Source: Lepisosteus oculatus (Eukaryota; Chordata; Actinopteri; Semionotiformes; Lepisosteidae). From it: a DNA stretch of 64,000 nt. The notes under the pieces were generated by a model, which had not been told where the DNA came from, searched no databases, and was given only the letters and a program-made list of their open reading frames with translations. Of this stretch, positions 29,701-41,700 are shown in pieces (the stretch's first letter is position 1; every line of letters begins with the position of its first letter). The translations under genes and the position numbers were made by a program. The DNA is taken from the NCBI RefSeq assembly GCF_040954835.1, contig NC_090698.1, positions 41,779,501-41,843,500 on the forward strand, given 5' to 3'.

Positions 29701-32700
29701 GTGAATACATGCACTGTCTTGGAGAGATAGGAAAGATAGAGGAGTGGGGGGTGTAGAAGGAGCTAGCAGGCCCAGGAACTAAAACTAGAGGAATCAAGAA
29801 TCTCTTAATTTATGTGGGTCAGTAAAAAATGATTCCAAATGTATAATGTTATACCTATTCTGTAGACTGCCAAATGCTAATGTTGATTATAATTTAACAC
29901 TGCATAATGAAATCAAGAATTTCCCTGCAAAATAAGTAGTATTTTTATTAGGAGACTTCAACTTTCCCCGCATGGACTTGGAAAGATCTGTAGGAACATC
30001 AGCAGCAAAAAAGAAAATGGTTGACATGCAACAGATTAATTTAGGAAAATAAATACTTGATAAAATGATGGTAATATAATGGGATCCAATTAATGTAAAG
30101 CATAGTATGAATTGCAAACATAGGTAAAAGTTAGAAAGGCCAGGGGAGAAATTGGAAGGAATGTTGCAGTGCAGGCTAAAATAAAATATAAAATGTTCTT
30201 TTAGCACCATAACAGCCAAAGAACTATCAAGGATGAAATATAATATATCTGGGAAGATAACAGGAAACATTCACTTGGGAGGACATCAACAGCATGTCTG
30301 TTTATGTCGATACATCACTTAAATCTTCAACACAATGTGGTGAATCAATAAAAAGGAAATATGTTTGAATACATTGTTAAAGTTGTAGAATTTAATGCAG
30401 TAGATCCGTGAGTTTTAAGAAGAGCAGAGCAGTGCTGCAGCAGGCCAGGAACTCAGGGAAGCAGTGCGGTTTAAGTTTGTGGTTGAGCAGGCATGGGTGT
30501 CAAAGCCAGTGAATCCAAAGAACCAGGTCCGAAGCAGAAATTGAAAGTTTGGGAAATGGTCAAAACAAGCCAGGGTCCAAACCTAGATAAATACTAAGCC
30601 AGAGTGTGATCCGGGAATGAGATAGTAATGCAGAGGTCAGAATTGCAACAAAGCACGGGAGGAAATCAAAGCAAGGAACTCAGGGAATACAAACGTCTCG
30701 AGGCTTAGAGTTGGAACTCCCTTAGAGAGCAGCCTTTAAATATCCGTGAATCACCTGAAGCGGGCAAGGTTGTAAAATCTCCAGGTTATTCAGGTCTTCT
30801 GTGAACCTGGTGTCCATGGCAACTGGTGCTGAGTGACAGGTGGGGGGAGCAGTGACTGGCTGCCATGTTAATGCTAGCTCACCCTGCAGGGTGCCAGGGG
30901 AGAGCATGACACAGGGATCTAGAACACACTAGTGAGGTCTCATTTAAAATATTGTGTACGATTTTGGTCACCACCTTATACAAAGGTATTGCTGCTCTGG
31001 AATTAGTCAAAAGAAGTGCAACCAGATACATTCTGTTTTAGTCTTAAACCGAGAAGACAAATGTCAAATATCTACAAGTTGAAACCAGCAGCTTCTTCAG
31101 GATGAACAGTGAAACTGAGGGCAGAAGGCCCTTGTTTAGGGTAGTTGGAGTATAGAACAACCCAGCAATGTTGTTTTGTTGTGGGAAATTCTTCAGTAGA
31201 AGAGCAGGAGACAGTCTTCTGCTGATTCAGTATTTATTGAGCTCAATACACACATCACCATAGCACTGGGTCTGTCCTGTAAATCATTTATACAGCACAT
31301 CCTCATGTAGTTCACGATAGGTTAGTTTGTTTCTTGCTCAGGCAGTGTTTGTCTTGTTCTTTGAAGATGATCAGTACAGTACTTCTCTGAACCTCATTAG
31401 AAGCAATCCAATCACTGTTGTTTTTATGAAGACTGATTTTATCTCTTTTCTATAGATAAAATCTAGAGGCCTTTTGGTAACGATCCTGACAGTGCATAGT
31501 TAAAACGTTTCAGTAATTATTTCATACATTCCACAACACAATTAAGCACTAACTAAAACATTGAATGTGTGCCGATTATGTGTGTATCACTTCATTGTTA
31601 AAGCTGATACTCTGCTGTGATGGGTCTGCCTAACTGGTCCAGACCAGTGGTTCATAGGATGGACCATACTGAACCTTCCCACCCTAACTTGATCTGAACC
31701 TTAACCTTTTTCTAAACCTTATGAAATAACAGCGAACCATGCTTCTCCCTTCCTATCCTAACTTCTGTAAGAAAAAGCGGGCCTTCTTCTTTCTGAACAA
31801 ATGGTCTAACTTAATCCTGAGACTCGAATCTCTGTGATTATCCTGAGATTAAATAATTAAATGACTTCTCCTGTCTGCTTTCTCCAAAGAGCTGCAGCAG
31901 ATTTCATTCTCACACAGTGTGTGCATGGTCTGCACTGATTTTCTCTCTAAACTGTCTCTAATCCAAATATCTGCAGGTCAGACTGATACCGACATTTGCT
32001 GCTTTACACCTGGTTTCTTTGAACAAAACAACTGAACAAGTTCCTTGTGTCCATTAACTACTAACTACAAAACAGGCGAGATACACTGAATGGTTTCCTC
32101 TCTTTTGTAACTGTTCTTATGTTCTTGTTCGGACGCTATGAATCTTAGAATTTTGCTTGCCTTTTTTATCACTTGTATTGTATAGAGGTGAACAAAATTA
32201 TGTCAGCATAAACACCAAGGCTTACACAGGCTTCAAGACTAGTGAGACAAATTTTGTATTTATAATATATATTATTTCTTCATGTAATGCTTGGTACTTC
32301 TATATTTTCATTTGTCACTTAATGTATCCTGTTTTGTAGTGATACCTTATTAAATTCCACTTGCTGCTTGATCTTACAATATTTGTAACAATACCTAAAT
32401 TGGTTTTAGTTCACTAGTTTTGCCAAAGTCAAGATCTTTTGTTAGAATTTGAAAGAGCAGTCACCCTAATACTTATCCCTTTGGCACTGTGCTCATTGCC
32501 ACATTAGTTTGAATTTCCACCCTTTTTGGTACAGTGTTTTGTACATTAGTCAGTACTTTGTTTGCCAATAAATCGTTTATGTGGAACTTTATCAAAAGGT
32601 TTTAGAAAACCTAAATATACCTTGTATTCTAGTCAACAATATTGTTAGATCTGTTCTAAATATGTGAACATTATAACCCAGAATCCTTTCACTATTTAAC

Positions 32701-35700
32701 TCTGCTTATTGCCATTTTGTATTATTTTTTAGTTGTGTATTACCCCTCACCTGAGTGAAATGTTGGAAGAACTTTGCTAAAGCAAAACACCATTCCTCAT
32801 TTTCTTCTGCTTCTGGATTTCCTGTTGATGGTGAGAAGTACAAGATTTGATTTGGCCCTGTCCGTAGTCTCCTGGGCTGTGAAAAACCACAAATATGTTT
32901 TTCAGTTGCGCATTCTCTTCCTAAAAGAGATTAAAACAAACTAGAAGCTTAGAATGAAACTCCAGGTCATTTGTTGGAGTGCGTAGATAATCTACCACGG
33001 CTTTTGACATTCAGCAATGTTAAATTTTCTAATTTGGAATGGATTATGTTGTTCACAGAGACTCGGTGATAATGAAAGCTAATTATTTTAGTTTGTGTTG
33101 GTATTTTTTTTTCATTCAGTGCGGCCAAAATATTTTATTTCCCATACATCCGTTTGATCCTTAGAACAACAAGACGTTACTATAAGACCTAATGCTATAA
33201 TAAGGTTATTATATTTCTTTATATAAATTGTAGTGTTGACCACATTTGTTTCTGGAAACTGGACATAAGACGTTTTTTTATATTTCCCATTTGAATGCTA
33301 AAGCTAGCTTTACAAGCTACAAGTCTTTTGACTGATTTAGGCAGTCTGCTTATTATGAAGTGTTAGCATGATGGAAACCTGTATACAGACCTGTTCTCAT
33401 AAAAGTACAGACCTAATAACAGTAATACTGTTATGTAAATAGAAACATTGTTTGTTGCACCTGGCCAACATCTGTTCCATAAATAGGAATCTTAACATCA
33501 AAGATCATATGCCATAGTTTTGTCATAAAATTTGTTTTTGACTGTATATGCCTCCTAAAATGAGAGTACCTTAGGAAGGGGTTGATTTAATTTAACTTTT
33601 CCTCTCTGTATTAGAGTGACAGACAGTAGTACACTGGAGCAGTTCCAAAGAAAATGAAAAAAATAAATCCCATGTACCTGTGATGTGCCTTTGTATTTCA
33701 CAATCAGAAAAAAGCTGTACAGCTAAGAGGGTTAATTTGGTAGTTAATCCTTTATTACAAGTGGACTTCTGGGTACTGTATGTTTAGGGTTTACAGTATT
33801 GAATTTTGAGAGCCAAAAAGTGAGGCAGGGCTCAGTGCCCTGTCCGATTGTTTTCCTTGGAAATGTTTGTTAAAAGTGGACGGAAAACTTCAGCCTTGGC
33901 TGAAATCCAGCCTCCAGCCAGGATGCACGCAGCAGTCTTGCAGTGTGCACAAAAAAGATTAATTTTCTTCCCTAGTTTAAAAGAGAGAGTGTGTTACAAC
34001 CTTGGAATAAAATCCAAAGATAACACTCGTTAGGTTTACTTGTTAGAGGAAATACAAAATATACAGTAGGTTGGAGCACTAAAATTAGAGCAGGAAAGAA
34101 GTGTTAGTGAGAAGGTAACTTCGGAGAAAATGTCTTTCATAGACCCGATAGGAAATGATGCATACTCAGGAAGTCTGCCAGATGGAGATGAACTTCAGGG
34201 ATTATACCGCTGAGTTCATAGTCCCTGGTGATGGTCTATGAACACATTATCATTCTGGTGAAAGCTTTTGAATATCTTCAAGTAAAAGGTGACTATTGAA
34301 TATAGCAACCGTTGGCACTGTAAAATGTTTGTTTACCCATTTGACTATCATAATTAAAGTGGTAAGGAAATAAAAAATAAACATCCAAATGTCAAGATGG
34401 CAAAACCAGGGTCAAATCTTTTGACAAAATAAAACCAAACACATTATAAAGCTGGAAAGATTTCAAATGCGTTCAATTAATAGAAAATGGAAAGTTTTCA
34501 ATTAAATATGTAGAAATTGATTTTTGTGCCTGTCAGAAGTACAGTATTCAGTAGGCACTGTAATCATGTAATCAGTTGCCAGTTACTTTAACATTTTCTG
34601 CTAGTATTGTGATCGATTCACTGAATTTAGTAGAGATAGTAGAGATAAAATATCGTGGATTCTATGGAAAAGGGAAAGAGCCCGTCTAATGTTGCTTAAG
34701 TTCAGTGATAGTTGGTAGCTAATTGATCCAGGGGTTTTCTTGAAAAAAGCCTCAACAAAATTGTCCAGATTCCCACAATGTTTTTTTTACATTGGAATGC
34801 TTGTACATTAACAATGTTAATGGTTAGTGGTGGCTTGTGTGGAGAGGAAAATCTGAAATGTTATGTAATAGGATTTTCTAAGATTCGCCCACTGGTGATG
34901 AGTACAGCAGTGTTATGTCAGTAAAAAACAGCATTTGTGTTGCTGATGAGGTCCAGATTGATGTCTACTTTGATGTCTGATTTTCTACTTTGTATTAACT
35001 ACAGATGCAGCCGTTCAAAATGGGTGGGGTATTTCGCGGTATACCCCGGTGGGCGTGTCGCAGTATCACGCAGTATCACGGGGTTAATCGCGTCATTTGA
35101 CGTCATGTTGGAAAGTATCCGGCATCACCTTGTAAAACCGCCAGGGGGAGCCAATAAAGCTTAACCTCTCATGTACAGCATTTGAGCTTTTAAATTTAAA
35201 CTGTGTATTACAGCATGTTAATCATCAGTCATTAAAAAGTTGGTATATTTAATGAAAGCAAGATTGCTCAGTTGGACAAAAGTACACAACCTACCTTTAT
35301 CAGAAATATTTATGCATCAAAGCCTTTACCGAAGATATTACTAATAGTATTAATAATGAATGACTTTGGATAAGCTGTAAACTCAAAGTATAATTTCTTT
35401 AGCACATTTGTACAAGCACTTGGAATCTGTCCAAGCCATACTTTGTCAGGCATTTTCTTTTACTGCAACGGACATAAAAACTCCCTTGCTTTTAACAGAG
35501 CGTTTCATAATTTCTAACTACGAAAATTATTTAAACTGCGACACTTATCATTCAACCAGAGCTCAAAATATGACAAGGATCCTCAAGAGCACAGCAAAGA
35601 CTGTATTAAAAGATACTTGTATCAGATACATGAGAATCCAGGCTTTATTATCAACGCTTTCTTTTCTGTATACCAGATATTATGGAACCACTTCAGAAGG

Positions 35701-38700
35701 GTGTCAGCCAGTCAGATTCCAGGAATCGGTACTTTAAAGAAAAAATACACACTGGTATTCCATTTCTCCCTAAACATTTTAAGCATCGAAGTCTTTAACT
35801 AACATGTGAAATAGCGTGTAAAAAAGTGGTAGTTTTAAGCTTTTCTGCTAATACAATATGAAATCGCGTATCTAAATTAATAACGATATGATTATATTTG
35901 TGTACTGCGACATTTCTTTGAAAAAATAGAATAGCAATATTATGGACAATTAATTGACTTTTATATTTCTAAATATCACAATATGATAGAATTTAGGTCA
36001 TTTTAATAACAATGAATATTACCTATGCGTTACAATATAAACATTTATATTGATATCTTAGTGACAAAGGCTAAACTTTCTTGGAAAAATGTCTTTCATG
36101 TAATCCATGTTTGCTATTAATTCATTTAGTGCTAGAATATGTTCATTGTCTTCCAATGAAAGAAGGGTTTCTTTCGCCGTAGTCAAGTTGACATTAGAAG
36201 CTTGCCACGCACGGACTGTTACACCAACGCATTAGCATGTTAAAGCGATTTCATTGAGGAGCCTAGCTTTCTTAACTAGTAAGTACTATACTTTTGGAGG
36301 GGGGGAGGTGTCTTTCGTTGGAAATCTTGCCCCCTTCTACTTTGAAAATACCCGTGAAACCTGTCACCTAACCCTAATACCTGTCAAAGCAATACAGTAG
36401 ATGTAAACCACAGATTGCAAAGTAAATACCAAGACAAACGCAAATGCGTTTTTAATAAAATGCTTTTATTCATTCAGCAGAGAGAGATCACTCGCTCTCT
36501 GGATACACGTCTCATTTGTCCTGTTCTTTGTTTTCCTAATTTGCTGATTATGCCTTCTGCGATCCACTCCTGCCCTCAAACCTAAAGAAGACTATTTTAA
36601 ATTTCTTTGTGCGGTCCATTGTGCAATTAACCCTTGTTTGTGCTGTCCTTAAGGTGAAATCACATAAAGGTGATATCTATTATAATGTTTTTTATTATTG
36701 TTACAGAGAAACATGATCAGATTTTCCCTGGTTCAGAAAAAAAATATCTAAAGTATACTAGTTTGTCACTAGTATACTTTTAATACAGTGTTTGCTGTGC
36801 TCTTGAGGATCCTTGTGATATTTCGAGCTCTGGTTGAATGATAAGTGTCGCAGTTTAAATAATTTTCGTAGTTACAAATTATGAAACGCTCTGTTAAAAG
36901 CAAGGGAGTTTGTATGTCCGTTGCAGTAAAAGAAAATGCCTGACAAAGTAGGGCTTGAACAGATTCCAAGTGCATTTTTGCAATTTACATTGCATTGTGC
37001 ATTGTGCTGCTGTAAAACAGTTTAAAATAATTAAAAGTCTAAACAGTATCAGCTTTATTTATGGGATGCAATTTTAAAAAAGTCAAAAACTGCACTCAAA
37101 ATGCAATTTAGAGCTTTCTGGCAAGAGGAGACACCCGAATTAATAATGTAACATGCCACTGTTTGTGCATGAACAAGGTTATACTGCTATTTCCTTAGAT
37201 ACGCGATTAAAAAATAATGATTTTTATTAAGTTTTTAATAAAATGCTTTTACTCACTCATAATCTGACAATTTCAGGAAGACTAAGGAAGGACTAAGGGA
37301 ATTGTCATCTGTTGTTGAAGCTCTGTGAGCTCGGTGACTTTGAGACCACTTGTTATCCCAAGTTGTTTGAATCGCCACAATTCAAATAGAGAAAAAAGAG
37401 CTGACTGCCAAGATTTAAGATGTGGCTGTCAATGTTGGATTAAAAAAAACACGTTGCACCCGACGTTAGTTGCATTGCTTGAAAAATAATTTTATTTCGA
37501 GAGACTGGATAAGTAATTCAAGTGTGCTCTCTCGCTCGCTCGCTCGCCCTGCACTCCCCCCTCTCTCTCTCTCAATTCAATTCAAGGTGCTTTATTAGCA
37601 TGACAGATGGGTACAATCAGTGTTGGGTATTTACTTTGCTTTGAGATGCCACTTTTAAAGGTGATATATAAAATCAAGGCTTTAACTTGCTTTAACTCCG
37701 CAAGTCTGAATTCTTGTGTCTGTCCTATCCGAACCCGAAAGTATTACAATATGTATCTTTATAGCAGGTGGTGTGCAGCTTTTTAGTATAGATTACACTT
37801 TTCTAAAATGTATTTAAAAAATAAAAACAATTACAATCTAATCTTTTCACGTTTGATCCCAAGATCCCAAGAAAAATACATCTAAACGGGGAGAAAGCTA
37901 TGCTGAAAGTTTATTAAGATACTTAGAAGACAAAGATATCAATTTATGTTGCATTTGTCTGATTGTGAATAAAAAACGCATATATTTAAACCTGCATTTG
38001 CGATTTAAATCAAAACGCGATTTAAATCAATATAAATGTTTATATTGTAACGCATAGGTGACTATTAATTGTTATTAAAATGACTTAAATTCGATCATGT
38101 TGTGATATTTAGAAATATAAATTTGTTTGGTGCGAGTGAGGTTTTATTTAATCTCTGACCCAGGGAAACGTTTTATTTTTTCAAAGAAATGTTTGTTAAA
38201 AAAAAAGTCATGACTCCAGCAGGATTCGAACACACAGGGTGTGAGGTGGGAGTCAGGAACCTAACCCACAGCGCCACCGGCAAGGTCACATGCAGAGGGC
38301 TGAAAAGCACTACAGAAACATTATCAACAGACAATGTACAGTGTGTACTATTCTTGTTTTGTGGTACATGAATATAATTATATTGTTATTAATTTCTTTA
38401 GATACGAGATTCCATATTATATTCCCTTTTAATCAAATTCTAAAAGTATTCTTGTTGACTACGGTATCACATTACTTAAAGACGTCGAAGCTTAAAATGT
38501 TTACGGAGAAATGGAATACTGGTGTGTATTTTTTATTTAAAGTACCGAGACCAGCCATATACTGTATGTTTATGTTCCAAAATTAATGTAGTTTATGGCC
38601 TTCACACGCGTTACAGTATGCCCCTATTCTTTTTATGCTCAGGTACTAAGATTTCCCTTCAGTGGTAAAATTCCATATGAATATTCAATGCTAAAACGGG

Positions 38701-41700
38701 CACAGTAAAGACATTTACTGTAAATCTTTCTACGACCGACCAACGGACCACGAGTGCCCCTGTCGGTCAACAAATCACGTACCGCGGTATTTTATTACGC
38801 CGTAGCCAATTACCTCCGGTACGTGTCTGTACCACGCACTTTGAATGGCTGCATCTGTAGAGATTTTTTTTTTCTTGGGGAACAAGAATTTCTCTCTGGA
38901 TTGCAAGAAAACTAGATCTAAATATCTGATAATCTATAATATTACACCATACATGCATTTTATAAACCGTATATACCTAGGTTAAAAAGAGGCAATGGAC
39001 TTTTTCAGTAAGGCACAAGAATGTCTTTTCACTTAGCTTTAGGAAAAGTTTATTTTAGTAAATTCTCACTTAGCTATGTCTGTTTGAATTGCAGTTCTTC
39101 TGCTTTTTTTAATCTCACTGTGCCCTTATCTGTTTCCTCTTTCAGGACATCAGGCACCAAGCACAACAAACTGTGGTACGCGGCCCTGGCTCTGAACACC
39201 CTGATTCTGTACTCGGTGGCAGTTGGGGCCCTGGTTGTGATGATTATTTTCCACACACACTCCGAAGGCTGCTTTCTCAACAAGATTTTCCTTGGCCTCA
39301 ATTCTAGCTTGTGCTTATTTGCTTCATTTTTAGCCATCTCGCCATGCGTTCAGAAATGTGAGTAGTTAAGTATTCCTTTCTAACATGCATGAAGTGTATA
39401 GATGGTTAGTGGAGAAAAAAGGAAACACCGATGTTAAGTCACTTAATAGGATATTGGTCCACCACATTGGCCAGTATTGGTTGTAGTTGCAGTGGCATAG
39501 TGTTTGCCATCATGTTGCTACTGGAAAGATGCTGCACCATTTTGAAGTGAGAAAGTCAATCAGCTTTGCCTATGTTTTGCGTTTTATGTTCCGTTTGTTA
39601 CTTTTCTTAACTTGAAATGATCTTCGCCCTGCAGTGAAGCCAAACTCAGGCCTGTTGCAGTCAGGAGTCATCAGTGTTTATGTCATGTACCTCACATACT
39701 CTGCACTAGCAAGCAAACCCGCTGAATACTGTGAGTATGGCCATTTCATAAAGGAACTGCATGGTCTTCATGATTTCACTTTTCTACGCATTGTTAGCCA
39801 AGACAGGTAGATTTATTCTCAGAACTGGGAAGAAGACAGGAGATATATTTGGATTAGCTTATCTGAGTAAACTAAGTGTAATATTCAAAGATTGGTACAG
39901 CCTTCTTGATGTATCTGTAAATCCTAGGAGGAAAATCATTTACATTCCTGTGATGCTCACACAAAGATCATACGTTACTTGATACATTTAAGAACAGCTT
40001 GTCCTGAAGAAGCCATTTATTATATTATGATAATACAACAGCACATACGTTTAAGTTACAAACCATTCTGAATCATTTTACACTTGCAACCCTAGATTCC
40101 GATATGCATTTGATATGATTAGTAGGTAAGGCTTATTTTTTATGTTTTAGCTGTAACAGAATTTCAAAACTGTATGTGTTAAATGGTCTGTGCAAGTCAA
40201 ATACTTCTGTGTTAATGATCGGAGTCTGCAAGTTTATCATATGTAAACACTATAGAAGAGACATTGCACATTAACCACATGTAATCCATAAAGCAAATTC
40301 CAGATCAGTAGCATTATTTAGAGTTGTTTTACAATGATATGGGCTTCTAAACAGTCAGAACTGGCGTTCGATTGGGGTTAAGAACCAGTGATAATGCCTG
40401 GGCATGACGTTAGTCCCAGATTGACAGAGAGTATTGATTAACCATTTCAATTTAAGGAGTAATCATATCACTTTCTTTCCTGCTGTGTTACTGCCGCCAG
40501 TTTGGTGAATTTTAAGTGAATAGGCTTTCACAAAGAAATTTGTGGATGATGCCATTGATTTATATTAACCTTGTATATTACATAGATCTATGGGCAGCAT
40601 GGGGGTGCAGTGGTTAGCATTTTTGCCTTTGACTGCTTGGGGTCCTCGGTTCAATTGTAAATCTGGGGTGCTGTCTGCATGGAGTTTATATGTTCTCCCT
40701 GTGTTTGAGTGGGTTTCCTGTGGGTGCTCCAGTTTCCTCCCACAGTCCAAAAACATGGGTAGGTTAAGGTTACTGGTGGCCTCAGGCAAAATAAGCCCCG
40801 ATGCAAGTGTATGCATGTCTGTGTTTGTGACTGTGTGTGCCCTGTGATGGACTGGCATCCCATCCACTCTGCCATGTGCCTGTTGCTTGCCGGGATGGAC
40901 TTCTTCTTCCCTATGTACTAGATGAAGTAGTTGGAAAGTGGATGGGTGGGTCAGATAGAACTGTAATTTTTATGATTCACCTTTGAAGCGATGCGTGAAA
41001 TCTTTAACATAAAATTATTGCGAAGTCAGCAATGCTCAAGTTAAAGGTTTTTGCTTTATGGTGTGATTAAAATGTCATGTGTAAAATAAAGTTTTGTTTA
41101 TTAATTCGTGCTCAATTCCTTTGCAGATGTGGATGAAACAGGTAGAAACACTACCATCTGTGTCCCTCCCTTCAACACTGATTCAGATATCAATTATACC
41201 GTCAAAATTTTGGGTGGAGTTATAATGGTCGGTTGTGTGGTTTATTCCTGGTAGGTTTGACCTTTAATTATTTTGCCTTCATTTCATTTTAGTAAGAAAA
41301 ACTGTTTTTCCTCTTCATAAACACACTAAACACACTAAAAATTGAGAGTGAAAAATACTCCCTCTACCTGACCCACATAAGTATAGACACAAGTAACAAT
41401 CTGCCCTTTCCTTGTGATTCTTCACATTATTCCTTCTACCCATTCACTGCCCTTGCTGCTGCTTTTTGGCTCGTTCCAATTAGCAATTGTTTGTCTGTGT
41501 TTTGGAATGTTATCTTCATCCTCAAGGTTAAGTTCTGCACCGGACAGGACAGCTTATTCAACAAATTACATAATATTTCACTGGGTTTCACTGGGTTTAT
41601 CAGCAGCTGACAAATTAATTTAGACACTTTTGCTTGTGCTTGGTAATCCATTTCCTGCTTTTTCAGTTGAACAGCTAAACTGTCTCAGTTCTACTTCTTC

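Larger units (their letters stand above)
35002..38857. mobile_element. 3.86-kb inverted-repeat (foldback) DNA element
   Basis: Ends are inverted copies starting CAGATGCAGCC(A/G)TTCAAA, each flanked by TA (35000-35001 and 38858-38859). Inside, 35725-35890 matches 38380-38566 inverted, and 35905-36060 matches 38022-38190 inverted. A third inverted pair joins 35415-35605 to 36780-36975. No transposase is recognisable. The TA flanks and CAG start would suit a Tc1/mariner-type non-autonomous element; the superfamily is inference. Confidence 0.8.
28635..39145 (+). other. SERINC5 intron 5 (10.5 kb)
   Basis: The most repeat-rich intron: CR1 pieces (29560-30075, 30912-31130, 32100-32760), LTRs (30424, 31177) and a 3.86-kb foldback element (35002). 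Stretches 28640-29550 and 32770-34990 show nothing I recognise; the 142-codon open frame at 28836-29264 has no family likeness. Confidence 0.8.

Noticed and set aside
35408..36975. Two similar predicted proteins (ESVQA...TERFI) on opposite strands
   Set aside because: They are the two copies of an inverted repeat; open frames are short and match no known family, so not called genes.
38205..38284. Functional tRNA gene on the - strand
   Set aside because: B box and T-run are good but the T-stem does not pair and the acceptor stem has a mismatch and wobbles; called a tRNA-derived insertion instead.
39390..39560. Possible DNA-transposon fragment (GGTCCACCACATTGG region) in intron 6
   Set aside because: Vaguely recalls known fish transposon sequence but I could not align ends or a coding motif.
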